Below, in pieces: positions 11,701 through 24,379 of a stretch of DNA of 64,000 nt. The first letter of the stretch is position 1. The number at the start of each line of letters is the position of its first letter. The notes below the pieces were generated by a model. The model was not told the DNA's origin and ran no database searches. It saw only the letters and a program-made list of their open reading frames with translations. The DNA is taken from NCBI GenBank assembly GCA_951812925.1, contig OX638370.1:77854004-77918003 (forward strand), in the 5' to 3' direction. The translations under genes and the position numbers were made by a program. This stretch comes from Calliopum simillimum (Eukaryota > Arthropoda > Insecta > Diptera > Lauxaniidae).

Positions 11701-12450
11701 GAAACATTGTAAAATTTAACATGAAAAAGTTTTTCTGCTAGGGAAAAGTACAAAAAAATGTAAAGCTCAATACGTATTTCACTAACGCCATCTGTTGAAA
11801 AATTCCACTAAGTTTTTGTCATACATATAAATATACTCATATTTTATAAGTAATAGTCGCTGGAAAATGAATTGAAAAATATTCTGTTGTTTTGAAATAA
11901 AGCGAAAAAGAAAAAAAAAACAGCTTATTTGCGGTTCGATGTCGAGTTATTTATCAAAAAGGTTGAAAAATACTAAGAAAATGATAAAAAAAAATTGTCA
12001 TTTTTGCGATTTTAGGGCACTAGATGATTTTTTTTCGGATAAGTTTGTTCGGCATTTCTTCTATTCAATAGCTACAACATTGCTGAAGTCATCAAAACAA
12101 TATTTTCGGCTCGTTACCGAGATATAACCATATGAAAAAATCGAAAAATCGCTCAAAATCCAATTTGAGGCAAAAAACGGATTTGGCAATAAAATCCTTA
12201 TATGAGCCAACTTTGTAAAACGCTCTGGCAGAATTACTTGTTTCGGCGAGTACTTTCGACGTTATAACGGAATTTAGTTCACTTTTCATGTGTTGCACTG
12301 TGTAGTCTTGCAGAAATCGATTAATCGTCTTTTTAATATGCCATCAAGCTGCGGGTCCGACGCCTGACGGATTATCCAAGTTTAACTGTGCATACTTGGG
12401 CAAATGCTAGATAAAAAGTAAAGCTTTAACTTTACTGCAATGCAAGCACA
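11701..12450. other. AT-rich background
   Basis: No gene or bounded repeat is recognised. It contains the phrase ACGCCATCTGTTGAAAAA near 11786; a related GCGCCATCTG occurs near 34248. Confidence 0.3.
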
Positions 12451-13180
12451 CTAGAGATGGTCGCGTGACGTGATTTTCGTTACGTGCCACGAACACGCAC
12501 GACGTGACAAGACGTGTTCGTACTAGAAAATTGGAATTCTGCGTGCTCGTGCGTGATCGTGTTGCACAAAATTGACACGACTCACGACCCAATTTTTTAG
12601 AGTTCTGCTTTTAAAAGTTATTAGTTTTTTACTGAAAGCCTACTGCGATGGTACTTCTTTGGTTCTAAACGAATTTAAAATGTTGAATAAAATGTTTGTT
12701 CTAGAAAATTTTGGAAAAATACCTTAAACAGAGAATTTTTCTAGGGTTCTGAAAATTGTGGTATTGAATTTTTTTAAGCTTTTTTAATGGTTATGCAGCC
12801 CTTACATAACTTCACATTTTATACAAAAAAAAATTAGAGAAAAGTGATGTAGGCTTTCAGTAAAACTCTAATAAATTTTAAAAGGGGCTCATAGAAAAAT
12901 TTTGGAAAATACATTGGTTAGGGCATTCTTCAGAAGTTCTTGTACAAGTAATATTTTATTTTTTTATCCACTCTGGAATTTGTAATATTTTACTCAAAAT
13001 TTACCTTTTGTCACTTGCAGCCCTTTGCTTCTAACCATCTCAATTGAAAAAGTCGTGCGTGTTGTGTCGTGATCGTATTGGGCAAAATTTTAACCGTGCA
13101 TGCTGCGTTCGTGTTTGAAACTTGTATTTCGTGTTCGTGTTGTGTCGTGTTTGAAAAAATAAGCACGCGTCCATCTTTAG
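12451..13180. mobile_element. hAT-like MITE with CGTG-rich sub-termini
   Basis: The ends are CTAGAGATGGTCGCGTG and, at the right, the complement of CTAAAGATGGACGCGTG (15 of 17 match). Flanking 8-mers CAAGCACA and TAAACACT are a weak but possible 8-bp target duplication. For about 140 bp inside each end the sequence is crowded with CGTG and CACG motifs. The middle is AT-rich and has no transposase. Confidence 0.55.
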
Positions 13181-14089
13181 TAAACACTCTTATATATCAG
13201 CAGTTCACAATAGTTGAAACCTTCTCAGTAGTGCAAGCAACAGCTTCTCGATGATTCTAATAGTAGCTAGATGAGTAATAATCGGAGCCAACAATTTTTT
13301 TTAGGTTCTTTTCAAATTCGCGGTCGGTAAAACGATTTTTTACCTTACGAAAAAAATGTGGCAGCCATAAAATCCTTTGAAACACTCATTGAATACGTCT
13401 GATTTTTTATTTTTTTAATTTTGACCAAGTTTTGAAAATATCTCAAAGAATTCACTCGAATACCTTGGACTATTCTGAGCATTTTATGCCTTATGCTTTT
13501 GAGCAAAAAATCGTTTTTCCGACTGCGTATTTTAAAAACGTATAAAAATATACTTTCAACAGAACGAAAAAAGGTCTATTGGTTTTTCTCCGATCGGCAT
13601 CACACATGTGTCCCATTGGTCCTGAAAGGTAAAAAAAATAGGTAAAATTTTTTTGGATGGCGTAGGGGGTATACACAATTTTCTGGCGTCATTTTGAATT
13701 TTCAGTTTTCCAACCACCAATCACCCCGGTAGCATTATTTTCAATTTTTAAGTACAAATTTCAAAACAGTTTTATGGATTTCATAGGTTTATAAGGGCTT
13801 AAAAGAAAAGAGGGGAAAACGCATAAAACCAAAGTATTGGTTTATATCCCAATTTAATTACGAACAAAATGAGCCGTGTTCGATCAAAATCGGGTCATGA
13901 TCAACAACCTAGTTTGGCTGGACAATTTTTGTTTCACAAAATAACAAAATTTGATTGAAAATTCATCATGGATGATTTCTGTATAGTTTTTTCTTCAATT
14001 TATTTCGAATGAATTATTTTTGACAGTATTTTATGTAAAAAAAAAGATAAAATAAGAAATTTTAGCAAAAAAAAGTACCTAATTTTTTA
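13181..14089. other. background with an isolated piggyBac-like MITE end
   Basis: No gene is seen. ACATGTGTCCCATTGGTCCT at about 13604 followed by GAAAGG resembles the right end of the MITE just downstream, so an older copy may be buried here. The rest is AT-rich with long T and A runs. Confidence 0.35.
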
Positions 14090-14459
14090 CCTTTAAGGAC
14101 CAACGTGACACGGATGTCCCATTTTATCTAAGCACCCTGTAGGAAAATAAGCCGGTGAATCGAAAATTCTTTGACATTTCGATAAAGCTGAAAGTCTGTT
14201 ACACTTGCTACCTAGACGCTTCATATCATTCATGTAACAGTGTTCGAGCTAAAATCTACTGAAAGAAAACACCATTTTTTGGATTTGGGATCACCCTGTG
14301 AGGTCCTGAGGATATAAAGCTAAATCTTTCTCACCCATTTGAATATCTATATCTGTTCTCTATCGACAAAGACCTGTCTGGCTCCAATCGCAAAGAAAAT
14401 GTGGGCCTCACTTTAAAAAATTCAAATGGGACATGTATGTCCCGTTAGTCCTGAAAGGG
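14090..14459. mobile_element. piggyBac-like MITE (TTAA target)
   Basis: The right end ACGGGACATACATGTCCC (read inward as its complement) closes with CCTGAAAGGG directly before TTAA at 14460-14463. The left end CCTTTAAGGACCAACGTGAC continues into a matching ATGTCCCATTT. The TIRs are about 30 bp and imperfect. The left TTAA has decayed. TTAA targeting and the CCC-type start fit the piggyBac superfamily. There is no transposase. Confidence 0.55.
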
Positions 14460-14463
14460 TTAA

Positions 14464-16385
14464 AGAAAAATCATCCCAAATCTGATGCCATTTAATTTTT
14501 CTAATTAGTTTTTAAGAAATTCCCCGTAATCTTGAACAACTATTAATTTTGTGCGGCGTGGTTTCGACCAATAAAAGTACTAAACCTTTTTGCCGATATT
14601 TCTGAACTTTCAATCACATAAATTTTTACTGAGATACAAAAGCTACGAAACACAAAAACGTTCTGAACAAACAATATTGTATTTTTTTTTTTTTTTGAAA
14701 CACCCTATCGCACTTGTTTTGTTGTTGTTTTTTTTTTAACTTTTGACATGGAAATGTATTCGCTGCTACAGGCTGTAAAACGATGCATTTGGTTGGTTGT
14801 CCCCAGATTTTGATGGTCACGGTCACCAAGGTAGTTTGTTTATAATGTCACTGCCATCGTTGTTGGTTGCTCTTTTTTCTCTCTTGTTGTTGTCATTGTT
14901 GTTGTTGTTGTTGTTTTGATTATTGGTATCTTGATGTATTTCCATTCAAGGTGGGTCAATTTAATAAACTTGCCAAGAATTTTTATCAATTTGACCAATG
15001 GTGGCGTCTCATGTCTTTTGCCATGATGGGAAACATGTTGTATTTGTATTTTAGGGCATTTAGGCAACGTATTGATGTCTTAAAATGTGAATTCACTTCC
15101 ACCAACTGGACTGGCTGAGTTTGTCACAATTTATTGTGTTCCTTCCGCCTGCCCGATCGTAAAGTGAGTTAATCGTTAATTTATCATCGAAATAAAATGG
15201 AAAGTAAAGAAGACGAAGAAACACGATGTTTAATGAAAAATTGCCCAAATGTCGAATTCACTGTATTATTTATTGTTTCCATTAATTTTGCGTTGATTTA
15301 AAAGATTAGGGGACGGTAATTGGTGACTAAGCGTTTAAGGATATTTCACAATAAATTGAGGTAGTTCACACACAATACTCATGATTCTTAGAGAAATTCT
15401 GTACATCTATTAGTTATTAAATGGTTTTAATTTGGTTTGGATGGATGGAAAAATATGCAGTGATTTAGCTTTGTCAGCGAACTTTCCCGTTAAATGCGTG
15501 GCACTGCCCATTTAAAAGCAAAAAGTTTTTAATATCCTTCCTTTCTGTTCACTGCACCTCTATTCTGAATTTAATTTAAATCGACCTCCTGTATGGATTT
15601 GCCTTGTTTGCCCTTAGAGCTTGCACCTGCCCATTAGACCGGGTCTATAAAAGAAATATTGGAAAAACCGCTCCTTATTTGAAAGCTTACCTTAAGAGTA
15701 TCTAGGAAACTAAAAAAATTTTTTTTTGGACTACTCTAAAAGAAGCCAAAATGTTATTTTTTCCTTAACTTTGGCAGGTGATGCCCGATTTTTTAAAGTT
15801 ATATATCGTTGTAAAAGGATTAATTAGGACTACATTTCTTATTCATGTGCATTTGGTGTAAATAAAATCTTAATTACTTTTTTTATGTAAAGAAAAAATT
15901 TAATTTTGGAAACAGGGTCTCACTAGTCGAATATCATATTATCTTAGCGAAACATTTATATTTTACTAATTTAAGCAATTCATACATTAGTTCATTAACC
16001 ATTATGATCAAACCGAGTTCGAAGTTGCAAAAATGTAGTTTTTCTCTTTTAATAATTTTTAAATTGATGTGTTTTTGTCCGTAATCTTCATTAAGAAGCA
16101 TAATTCATGATAACAGATGTTCCACAAAACCTATCTTACAATATTAATGATATAAAAAAATTAAAAGAGTATAATGCAATCCCGATTAACTGTCAATTTT
16201 TTATAGTCCAATTTCTAATGTCCGGTTCGACACTGAAGAGATAATTATAATTTGTCATCATTGCTTCACAAATCAAGTGCAAACAAAGCAGCAAGTTTTT
16301 CAAAAATTAAGTGCAAATATAGTTTAATACACACAAGCAAAAAAAAAAAAAATCTATTACAAAAAAATAAATTTAAAGCTATTTA
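14464..16385. other. unique-looking intronic stretch with TTG repeats
   Basis: No convincing exon is seen. A (TTG)n tract occupies about 14883-14914 and long T runs lie near 14680 and 14728. The frames at 14867-15118 (plus) and 14840-15067 (minus) arise from the triplet tract and neighbouring sequence and show no domain. Confidence 0.4.
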
Positions 16386-18082
16386 AAGTTGGTCACGTTC
16401 GTCACTTTTGGCTCAAAGTAACGTATTTTTGAAATTTCATTCTACTGGATAATTCTAAAACTTCATTTTGGATAAATTTTGTTATCCTAAGGTCTTAATA
16501 AAATCATATGAGAAAGATTTTCCTAGAACACATTAACCCATTTTATTCTGTTTTATGGTCTTTTTCAAAAAGACTTTCTTATAATGGGTTAAAGTGTTCT
16601 GCAAAAATATTCTACGTAAAATTTTACTAGTGTTTATTCAAAAGCAAAAAATTCTCAAAACTTAAAAATAATACATAACAAAATAATAAAAATGTTTGCG
16701 TGCAAGATTCTTTCGCTCCTAAAACTGAATTTGGCTTAAATCAACATTACTAAATAAACTTAAAATACATAAATATGCAAATCATTACCCGATTGAATCG
16801 TAATGTAAGAAATGTCACGTTCATATTGTCACGTCTCAATTCAGATTATGATAAAAACAAAGAAAAGTACAAAAGATATTTGAATCAAACAATATAAATT
16901 ATAAAGTAACATTATTGCATAAGTTTCTAAAATTAGTCGCACTAAAAAACTCTGACTTGTTTCGCTGAATTGTGGCTTTCTTTGAATAGGCACAAAAACT
17001 ACTTCAATTTTTGCCACGTTCCACAGTGCGTTGAGCCCATACAAGCAATGGTCAAATATAGAAGGAGTGGTTGGAAATCAATGAAATTTGGTACTATAAG
17101 TAATTTGGGGTCGCAGAGCTCAAAAATGATCTCAGATTTGTTGTAAACTTTAAAGTTTTGCTAAAAACCAGGTATTTAGGACGATTTTCTTAAGGTCCAT
17201 ATATAACGATGATGAAAAAGTAGTGTTTAATGTTAACAAATGAAATGTACGTAGTAGAAATAATGCTTTTTGTACTTGTGAAACCATTTGTGTTCATAAA
17301 AACAAAAAAAAAAATTTTCAACATAAATTTTATATTTCATACAAATTTTTCGTTTTAAGCATTTTTTAAAAAAAGAAAAAAAATATTTGTAGGACGAAGT
17401 AGGAATAGTTATTTGCAGTTCTTGATTATATAGAATTCGAACTAGTAGATTAAGAAAAAAAACGGCACTTATTTTTATAAGATTTCTTTTTCTTTTTCAT
17501 CGAATTTTGTCAATTTCTGAAGTTTTTCATTTGATAATATCGTGTATTAAAATCACTACAATATACATCAAACTATATATTTTCCAAAATTTTTTAGTTT
17601 TATTTATTTACTCAAATATTATTTATAATAAAAAACTTTACTTCGCTTAGTTTAATCAAAAGACAAATTTTTGAGAATTAATTGTTTAAGAGAACCCAAA
17701 ACGAAGTGAATAAAACATGCTTTTTTTTGAAAAATATCTCAACTTTGAAGTGTCACAGCGTAGCCAAAACTGAGTTTTTCCCCTAAATATTTTGTTTTTA
17801 TTTTATTGATACAATTACCTGTCGATTGATACCAATATTATTAGGTTTCGAGTCACAAAAAATTTTGATTTTTGCCCACTAGCCAACGCAGTGTGCGTTC
17901 GTATTGTATATTTTTTTGCATGTACCTTAGAACTAGGACTCCACCTGCTATAAGCGTTGGCACTAATGACAGTGCTATCTAAGAGCTATATATAATGTAA
18001 GGTAAAAACTAAAATAAAAATATGTTTTACTTCCACTGTTTTTACACTTTAAATTTGTGCGACGGTCACGTTCGTCACTTGA
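16386..18082 (-). mobile_element. dispersed repeat with GTGACGAACGTGACC end
   Basis: The segments 16836-17020 and 17905-18080 match, inverted, the sequence at 63662-64000. At both places the family begins GTGACGAACGTGACCG, and the order of shared blocks is the same. The copy here has about 0.9 kb between the blocks that the other lacks. A further GGTCACGTTCGTCAC occurs at 16391 in the same direction. No transposase is visible and the class is unknown. Open frames such as 16841-17044 lie in shared sequence but have no known domain. Confidence 0.55.
16519..16608. repeat. ~90-bp imperfect palindrome
   Basis: AGAACACATTAACCCATT on the left pairs with AATGGGTTAAAGTGTTCT on the right, with weaker pairing inward around TTTTTCAAAAAG. 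It may be a small foldback MITE; I could not define a target duplication. Confidence 0.5.
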
Positions 18083-18770
18083 GAAATGTCCATGTCTTAA
18101 CATGTCCTTCCACCCGAATATCTAAATTTTTTTGAAAATGTTACGTTCATCCACTCAGCTTTTCATTTATTGAAAACTGCCTAAAAATTTTATAAAAATT
18201 CCAAATTTCTTCCTAAGCAATATTTCAATATTAGCGTAATAAAAATTATTAAACAGGAATGGATTTTTTTTTTTTTAAAAGCAGTTTATATTAAAAGAAA
18301 TATAAGCAATTTAAATAAAAAAACTTTAAAATTTAAAAAAATAAATATGAAAAAGAATTACGTATTTGATTTTATTTAAGAGAGATTTGAACTCATTAGC
18401 CATGTGCACCACTGCCCTCATATTTGCCCCCCACTGTTCAATAAAGTTTTATAGAAAAAATGTGAATATAACTGAATCAGCTATGAGTATTTCCAGTTGG
18501 ACACATACAAATTATTGAGTTGGAATTTTTACCCAGATTAAATTGTTTTATATGATTTCTAATGGAAGTAAAATTATTTATTATAAAAATCGTTAAGCTG
18601 CTGCCTTGTGTTTTCTGTCCTGAATCACATAAATACCTAAATCTGTCGCTTACACGCATTTTACAGTCCATTTCTGATAATTTTTATATAGTTTTTCTTT
18701 CCTAGCAGTCATCAACACAAGCCAAAGTTATTTGATTTTGCTTTTTTAACGACAAAAGGATAAAACCAAT
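18083..18770. other. AT-rich background
   Basis: No gene or bounded element is recognised. The sequence is strongly AT-rich with A and T runs. Confidence 0.3.
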
Positions 18771-18773
18771 GTT

Positions 18774-18839
18774 GCTTTAATAGCCTCATATTTCCTCGAT
18801 CCAGATACAAAATATTTTTACGATATAAAGTCTGGTTAG
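18774..18839 (+). pseudogene. possible hAT transposase fragment
   Basis: In one frame the sequence reads ALIASYFLDPDTKYFYDIKS and then stops. LDP.xK near an Ala/Ser-rich helix resembles the ..ASFLDPRYK.. segment of hAT transposases. A homologous segment at 51788-51850 keeps PSYVLDPDTKHFFSIKS. The match is short, so the family call is tentative; that the two copies are related is clear from the DNA. Confidence 0.3.
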
Positions 18840-19567
18840 AGAGATAGATGGCTTTAAAAATTTGACAAATCGGCAGGTACGCGTTTGTTTGAATCCCAAT
18901 ACCTAGTTTTAAAATGTTTAAATGAAGGATTTAAATTTTTGATTTTCTTTTTGCTAAAAAAGAGTATCTAAATTTTTAAAACTTGAATTTCACAAAGTTA
19001 GTACCTTTTAACTTTTATAATATTTTCCTAAAAAGAGGCTTTAATTTTCGCCAATTTATATAATGCGCGTATAAGTAGTTAAGGAGCTAGACCAATATTT
19101 ACATAAGTAGGTATGCACTAGGTGATAATTGCTTTGAATTAAAGTCTCTTTAAATTGGAACAAAATGTCAACAAACATTGCCATACGCAAGGCTTTACCG
19201 TCGTGCAACAACCAGATCAAAGACCACCCACATTTGCTGTATGCAACTATGCGCGCAACTTGGCATTTACAACAGCAAACGAGTTAATTACATTGGCAAC
19301 ACATGCTTAAGCCATATACATCGCGCGCCGACTTCGTGTTAAATTGTCCAACGAGCTACAATTTAATATCGCTAGATTGTTAACTGAATGGATGGCCATA
19401 GCAACAGTTGAAAAACGTAAAAAAATATAAAGACAAAAACAAAACGATCGTGTAAGCAGAGATGAGACCAATGTTGCATTGCAATGCCGTTAAAAAACAA
19501 AAAAATTGACATTGTTGCACTGTGGGCTAAACGAAGCATAGCAGTGTGCAATATTCAATTGATAGTT
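18840..19567. other. background sequence
   Basis: No gene is recognised. From about 19120 the composition becomes more mixed and looks unique. Confidence 0.3.
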
Positions 19568-20750
19568 CGCGACCTTAGAACAACAGGGTTCTAACTGACA
19601 TTTTTTGTGAAATTGAGTTATATATTGCTTCGTACTAACTAGACCACGCTCTTTCGATTACCGCCACTCAAATATTTCTATCTCGTATAGTTTCTGAGAT
19701 AATTAATGAAATTGAGATGCACAAGGTTCTATCTGCACATATTCAAATTAAAATTAATTTTACAAAGTTCTAACTGCCAGATAGAACTTTGTGTTTCTGT
19801 AAGAGAGCAGGCAAATAAGAAAAAATCATGTAATTTTGTCAAACAAGCCCCGATTTTGAGCCGACATAGCTCATTTTGTTAGTAATTGGACTTAGAAAAA
19901 ACCAACACTTAGGATTTATGCAGTTTTTGAAAAAAGGTCGAAAAACGGTTTTGGAAAATTTAAGAAATCGAATCAAAGATAGTAATAGATATAGTTGCCA
20001 ACGCTGAATCCGAATCTGGCATCAGAGTTGCTATATCTTATATGGTTTCGGAGATATCCTATCATAAATGTCAAAAAAATGATCAAGAACACGATTTTTG
20101 AGGTTGTTTAGAAGACGCACAAAATTGTTTTTCTCTTTTCTATTGAATGAAACAGTAAGTACTATTCTTCTTCTTCAAAATGAGATACAAACTGGCCTCG
20201 TGTAATTTTTATTTAACAAGTTATACTCGATTTAAATGATACATAAAAGTATGTAATTTTTTCGAAAACCGTTTTTCGAGCATTTTTCAAAAACTGCATA
20301 AATCTTAAGTATTGGTTTTTTCTAAGTCCAATTACTAACCAAATAAGCCATATCGGCTCAAAATCGAGGCTTGTTTAACAAAATTACAAGATTTTATCTA
20401 TTTTGCCTGCTCTCTCACAGAAACACAAAGTTCAATCTGAATAAAAAAAAAAATCTTACAGAAACACAAAGTTCTATCTGGCAGTTAGAACCTTGTTTCT
20501 CAATTTCAATACCTTATCGTTTAGCAACAAAGTTCTATCGATTTTTTTAAACTTAAATTCCTTATTAACTAGGCAACGTATTTTAATTATTTTAGTATCA
20601 ATGAAATCCTCGCGACAATCAAATGCTTGTAGTATAAATAACATTGTGAATAAAATCAATTCATAAAAGTTATACGACACGAAATATCCAAACATAGATT
20701 TCTCGAAAGTGATGTGAGTGTAGATAGAACCCTGTTGTTCTAAGGTCGCG
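19568..20750. mobile_element. foldback element with CGCGACCTTAGAACAACAGG ends
   Basis: The left end CGCGACCTTAGAACAACAGG is mirrored exactly at the right, and inverted similarity continues inward for several hundred bases. One inward block runs from AAGTTCTAACTGCCAGATAG to the region around 19960, matched by 20260-20500. The flanks carry AATTGATA (left) and AGTTGATA (right), a possible 8-bp target duplication with one mismatch. The frame at 20474-20785 is part of the right arm and is not a gene. Confidence 0.65.
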
Positions 20751-20968
20751 AGTTGATAATCAAACTTAAAACTTAACTTTCTCAACTAAACCCAAAAAAA
20801 ACCCTCTGATGTGTTAAAGTTACTTCTCGGTTTTCGGACATCCAATACATACAATATGGGTATTTAAACAGAAAAGTAAACCATGAGCCAAAAAATTAAA
20901 TTATCATGTCTCGGAAACTATTAACGTACATGGATGACATTTGGTATATGAAGCCAAACACGCCAATT

Positions 20969-21565
20969 GTACCATCTGAAAAATTTTTTGTTAAAATACA
21001 GGGTGCTGAAGTTGGCGTTTTTAGGCATTTTCATGAAAAGGGTGTTTTTTCAAAAATTTATAGCTTACACGAAAGCTTGTAAATTGATATATGGAAGTAA
21101 CTGGTCCTATTCATTTTTAAGTGTTCTTTTTATAAAAAAATATTACTTACTTGGTTACAAAAATTCCAAAAAAATTCGCACGTATTCCTTAGAGGACTCT
21201 AAGCATTTTATACTTTTTTCGTAAGATGCCTTCCTCTTGAGTAAACAAAGAGTTTTGCCTGTCGCGTTCGTTCAAAAGCCAAAAACTATCATCAAGCGAC
21301 CGAATTCCTTCTTGAGTCACACTTAATTCATACTTTTTTTTAAAAAAAGTATTTTTAAGTTCAAAAAATGTTGGTGAAAAAAATTTTTTTCACCAAGTAA
21401 TATTTTTGTATAAAAAGAACACTTAAAAATCAATAGGGCCAGTTACTTCCATATATCAGTTTACAACCTTTGGTGTAAGCTATAAATTTTTGAAAAAACA
21501 CCCTTTTCATGAAAATGACTAAAAACGCTAACTTCAGCACCCTGTATTTTTACAAAAAATGGTAC
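20969..21565. mobile_element. foldback element with CAGGGTGCTGAAGTT arms
   Basis: The left arm (about 20969-21160) and right arm (about 21395-21565) are inverted copies. Each has GTACCAT outermost and CAGGGTGCTGAAGTT some 20-30 bp further in. The block AAGTGTTCTTTTTATA at 21120 is mirrored at 21410. The frame at 20967-21224 is the left arm and not a gene. Confidence 0.65.
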
Positions 21566-21781
21566 TAGGACCAAATTCTCCCGGATTATTGTTCTTGCTT
21601 ACCGGACCTACCATATTGCCAAGAAATCGGAGACAAAAAATGTTCAGCTGATACGCTTGGCGTATTTGCATCATATACAGCCATGATCAAATAAATAGCA
21701 CACTTTTTGTAAGCTTAAGGAAAATCATTTTTGTTTCAAGGAACTTTTTTTTTCTAAAACTAAGACGATGTATATATACAC

Positions 21782-24184
21782 TAAGGTGCAGCAAAATTCA
21801 AAAAAAATTAGTGCATCAAAAATTATCATAGATTAAGATCTTAAAACAAAAACCGCATACTTAGTTTTGGTCAAAACCCCCGAAAAGATGGCCCGCCCGG
21901 GGCTTGAATGAAGGTCTAAACGACAAAAATCATTGTTTTTTCGCAGTTTTTTTATTTTATCCCAAAAACCACGAAACTAATGGTAGTAATTCTTCCTAAA
22001 CCTTTGAAAGGGATTAATTTTCTACATTTTTTGTTTTTTTCTCATTGCTCTACACTGAAGTTTGCCCTATGGAAGTCCCGGAAGAAGATAAAATTTTTTG
22101 ATTCAAAAAACGGTTTTTTTCCTATAACTCAAGATACAAGAGACACACAAAAACTTTAGAGCTCAATAAATGTAGGAAATCTGCTTTCCTAAAGTTTTGT
22201 TTTGAAATCTTGATTCCAAAAGTAAACGGTTTTCCGCTAGAGGCCGAAATTTTGTTAAAAATAATTGCGTATCGTGAAAAAGCGACCTTTTATTGTTTGG
22301 TTTTCAAATATACCCAAAAATTTTATAAGAAACTAATGAAAAAACTAAAAACTTTCAAACATGGTCTTTAGAATGGAAATTGGATTGAAATTGCGCGAGA
22401 TATGATAACTCTTACATACTTGATATTTTTTGTAAAGTTCTAATTTTGGGTATTTTTGCTTCACACTGTGATCTGCATACACAACTTAAGATTTTTTTAT
22501 GATTATTACTTTACGTTAAAGGACGTTAAACAGCGCAACTTTCAGGACCAAGAATATCAAAATCGGTTTGTAGTTTCCTAGTAGTTTCAGCCTGAGAATT
22601 TGGATTTTTTTCTATTTTTGTCAAATACTGCTTTTTTTGAGTATGAGCGACTGTATACCCTTAATACCGTAAAAAATGTGTACTAATATATCCCAAAAAC
22701 TGTAAGAAATATATTTTGCTATATTTTGGTCCATCTTTCCACAGCTAACAGTTTGTGCTCTAGTGGCCGATTTTTGTGATAAAAAAAATCGAATTTTTAA
22801 AAATTTTTATTTCGAAGCGACCTTTTGATGTTTTTGCTTGCAAATTTTCCCAAAATTTTTGTAAAAAATTTAAGATAAGTTTAAAAGCTATCAAACGTAG
22901 TCCTTAGAATAGAAATCGGTTGAAATTTACGCAAGATATGACAGTTTTTATATACTCTGTGATACAATAAAATAACCAAAAATCATATCTGCACAATAAA
23001 AAAATACTCTTATGTCTCTCTCTTATAGCCGATTTCTTTTTTAAAGACTACGTTTGAAAGCTTTTAAACTTATCTTAAATTTTTTACAAAAATTTTGGGA
23101 AAATTTGCAAGCAAAAACATCAAAAGGTCGCTTCGAAATAAAAATTTCCAAAAATTCGATTTTTTTTATTACAAAAATCGGCCTCTAGGGCACAAACTGT
23201 TAGCTATGGAAAGATGACTATCAGCACCAAAATATTGCAAAATATATTTCCTACAGTTTTTGGGATATAATAGTACACATTTTTTACGGTATTTAGGGTA
23301 TACAGTCGCTCATACTCAAAAAAAGCAGTATTTGACAAAAATGGAAAAAAATCCAAAATCTCAGGCTGAAACTACTAGGAAACTACAAACCGATTTTGAT
23401 ATTCTTGGTCCTGAAAGTTGCGCTGTTTAACGTCCTTTAACGTAAAGTAATAATCATAAAAAAATCTTAAGTTGTGGATGCAGAACACTCTGTGAAACAA
23501 ATATACCCAAAATTAGAACTTTACAAAAAATACCAAGTATGTAAGAGTTATCATATCTCGCGCAATTTCAATCCAATTTCCATTCTAAAGACCATGTTTG
23601 GAAGCTTTTAGTTTTTTCATTAGTTTCTAATAAAATTTTTGGGTATATTTGAAAACCAAACAATAAAAGGTCGCTTTTTCATGATACACAATTATTTTTA
23701 ACAAATTTCGGTCTCTAGCGGAAAACCGTTTACTTTTGGAATCAAGATTTCAAAACAAAACTATAGGAAAGCAGATTTTCTACATTTATTGAGCTCTAAA
23801 GTTTTTGTGTGTCTCTTGTATCTTGAGTTATAGGAAAAAAACCGTTTTTTGAATCAAAAAATTTTAACTTCTTCCGGGACTTCCATAGGGCAAACTTCAG
23901 TGTAGAGCAATGAGAAAAAAACAAAAAATGTAGAAAATTAATCCCTTTCAAAGATTTAGGAAGAATTACTACCATTAGTTTCGTGGTTTTTGAGATAAAA
24001 TAAAAAACTGCGAAAAAACAATGATTTTTGTCGCTTAGACCTTCATTCAAGCCCCGGGCGGGCCATCTTTTCGGGGGTTTTGACCAAAACTAAGTATGCA
24101 GTCTTTGTAATAAGGCCTGCTCCTAAGATAATCTTTGATGCAACCTATAATTTTCCCATTATTTCGAAAAAGTGCTGCACCCTA
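21782..24184. mobile_element. giant hAT-like foldback (2.4 kb, ~1.1-kb arms)
   Basis: The ends are TAAGGTGCAGCA and TGCTGCACCCTA, flanked by the exact 8-bp duplication ATATACAC (21774-21781 and 24185-24192). An 8-bp target and a TAGGGTG-like start fit hAT elements. The sequence from 21782 to about 22910 is repeated in reverse from about 23045 to 24184 with high identity, leaving a spacer of about 130 bp. It is inserted in the left arm of the Tc1-like element, whose intact right arm shows the sequence as it was before insertion. No transposase is present; short frames such as 23796-24050 are by-products. Confidence 0.85.
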
Positions 24185-24290
24185 ATATACACTTAACTTA
24201 AATTGTCACCAATTCAGTTAGCAAACAAAAATTTGAATAGAAATAAAAAACTAGGAGTTTTATCAAAGAAATGGCTCACACAGCCTTAAT

Positions 24291-24314
24291 TTGTTGATCA
24301 TATAAATAGCACAT
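24291..24314 (+). repeat. inner direct repeat of the Tc1-like left arm
   Basis: GATCATATAAATAGCACA repeats the outer-end motif GATCAAATAAATAGCACA with one change and in the same direction. It is the likely second transposase-binding site of an IR/DR-type end. Confidence 0.7.
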
Positions 24315-24379
24315 ATCTTGTATATTGCAAATTCTTACAAATATTTAATATTTTGTATTAAAGTCTTTATTTTGTGCAG

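Noticed and set aside
20474..20785. 103-codon minus-strand frame
   Set aside because: It is the right arm of a foldback element and its edge; no domain is seen.
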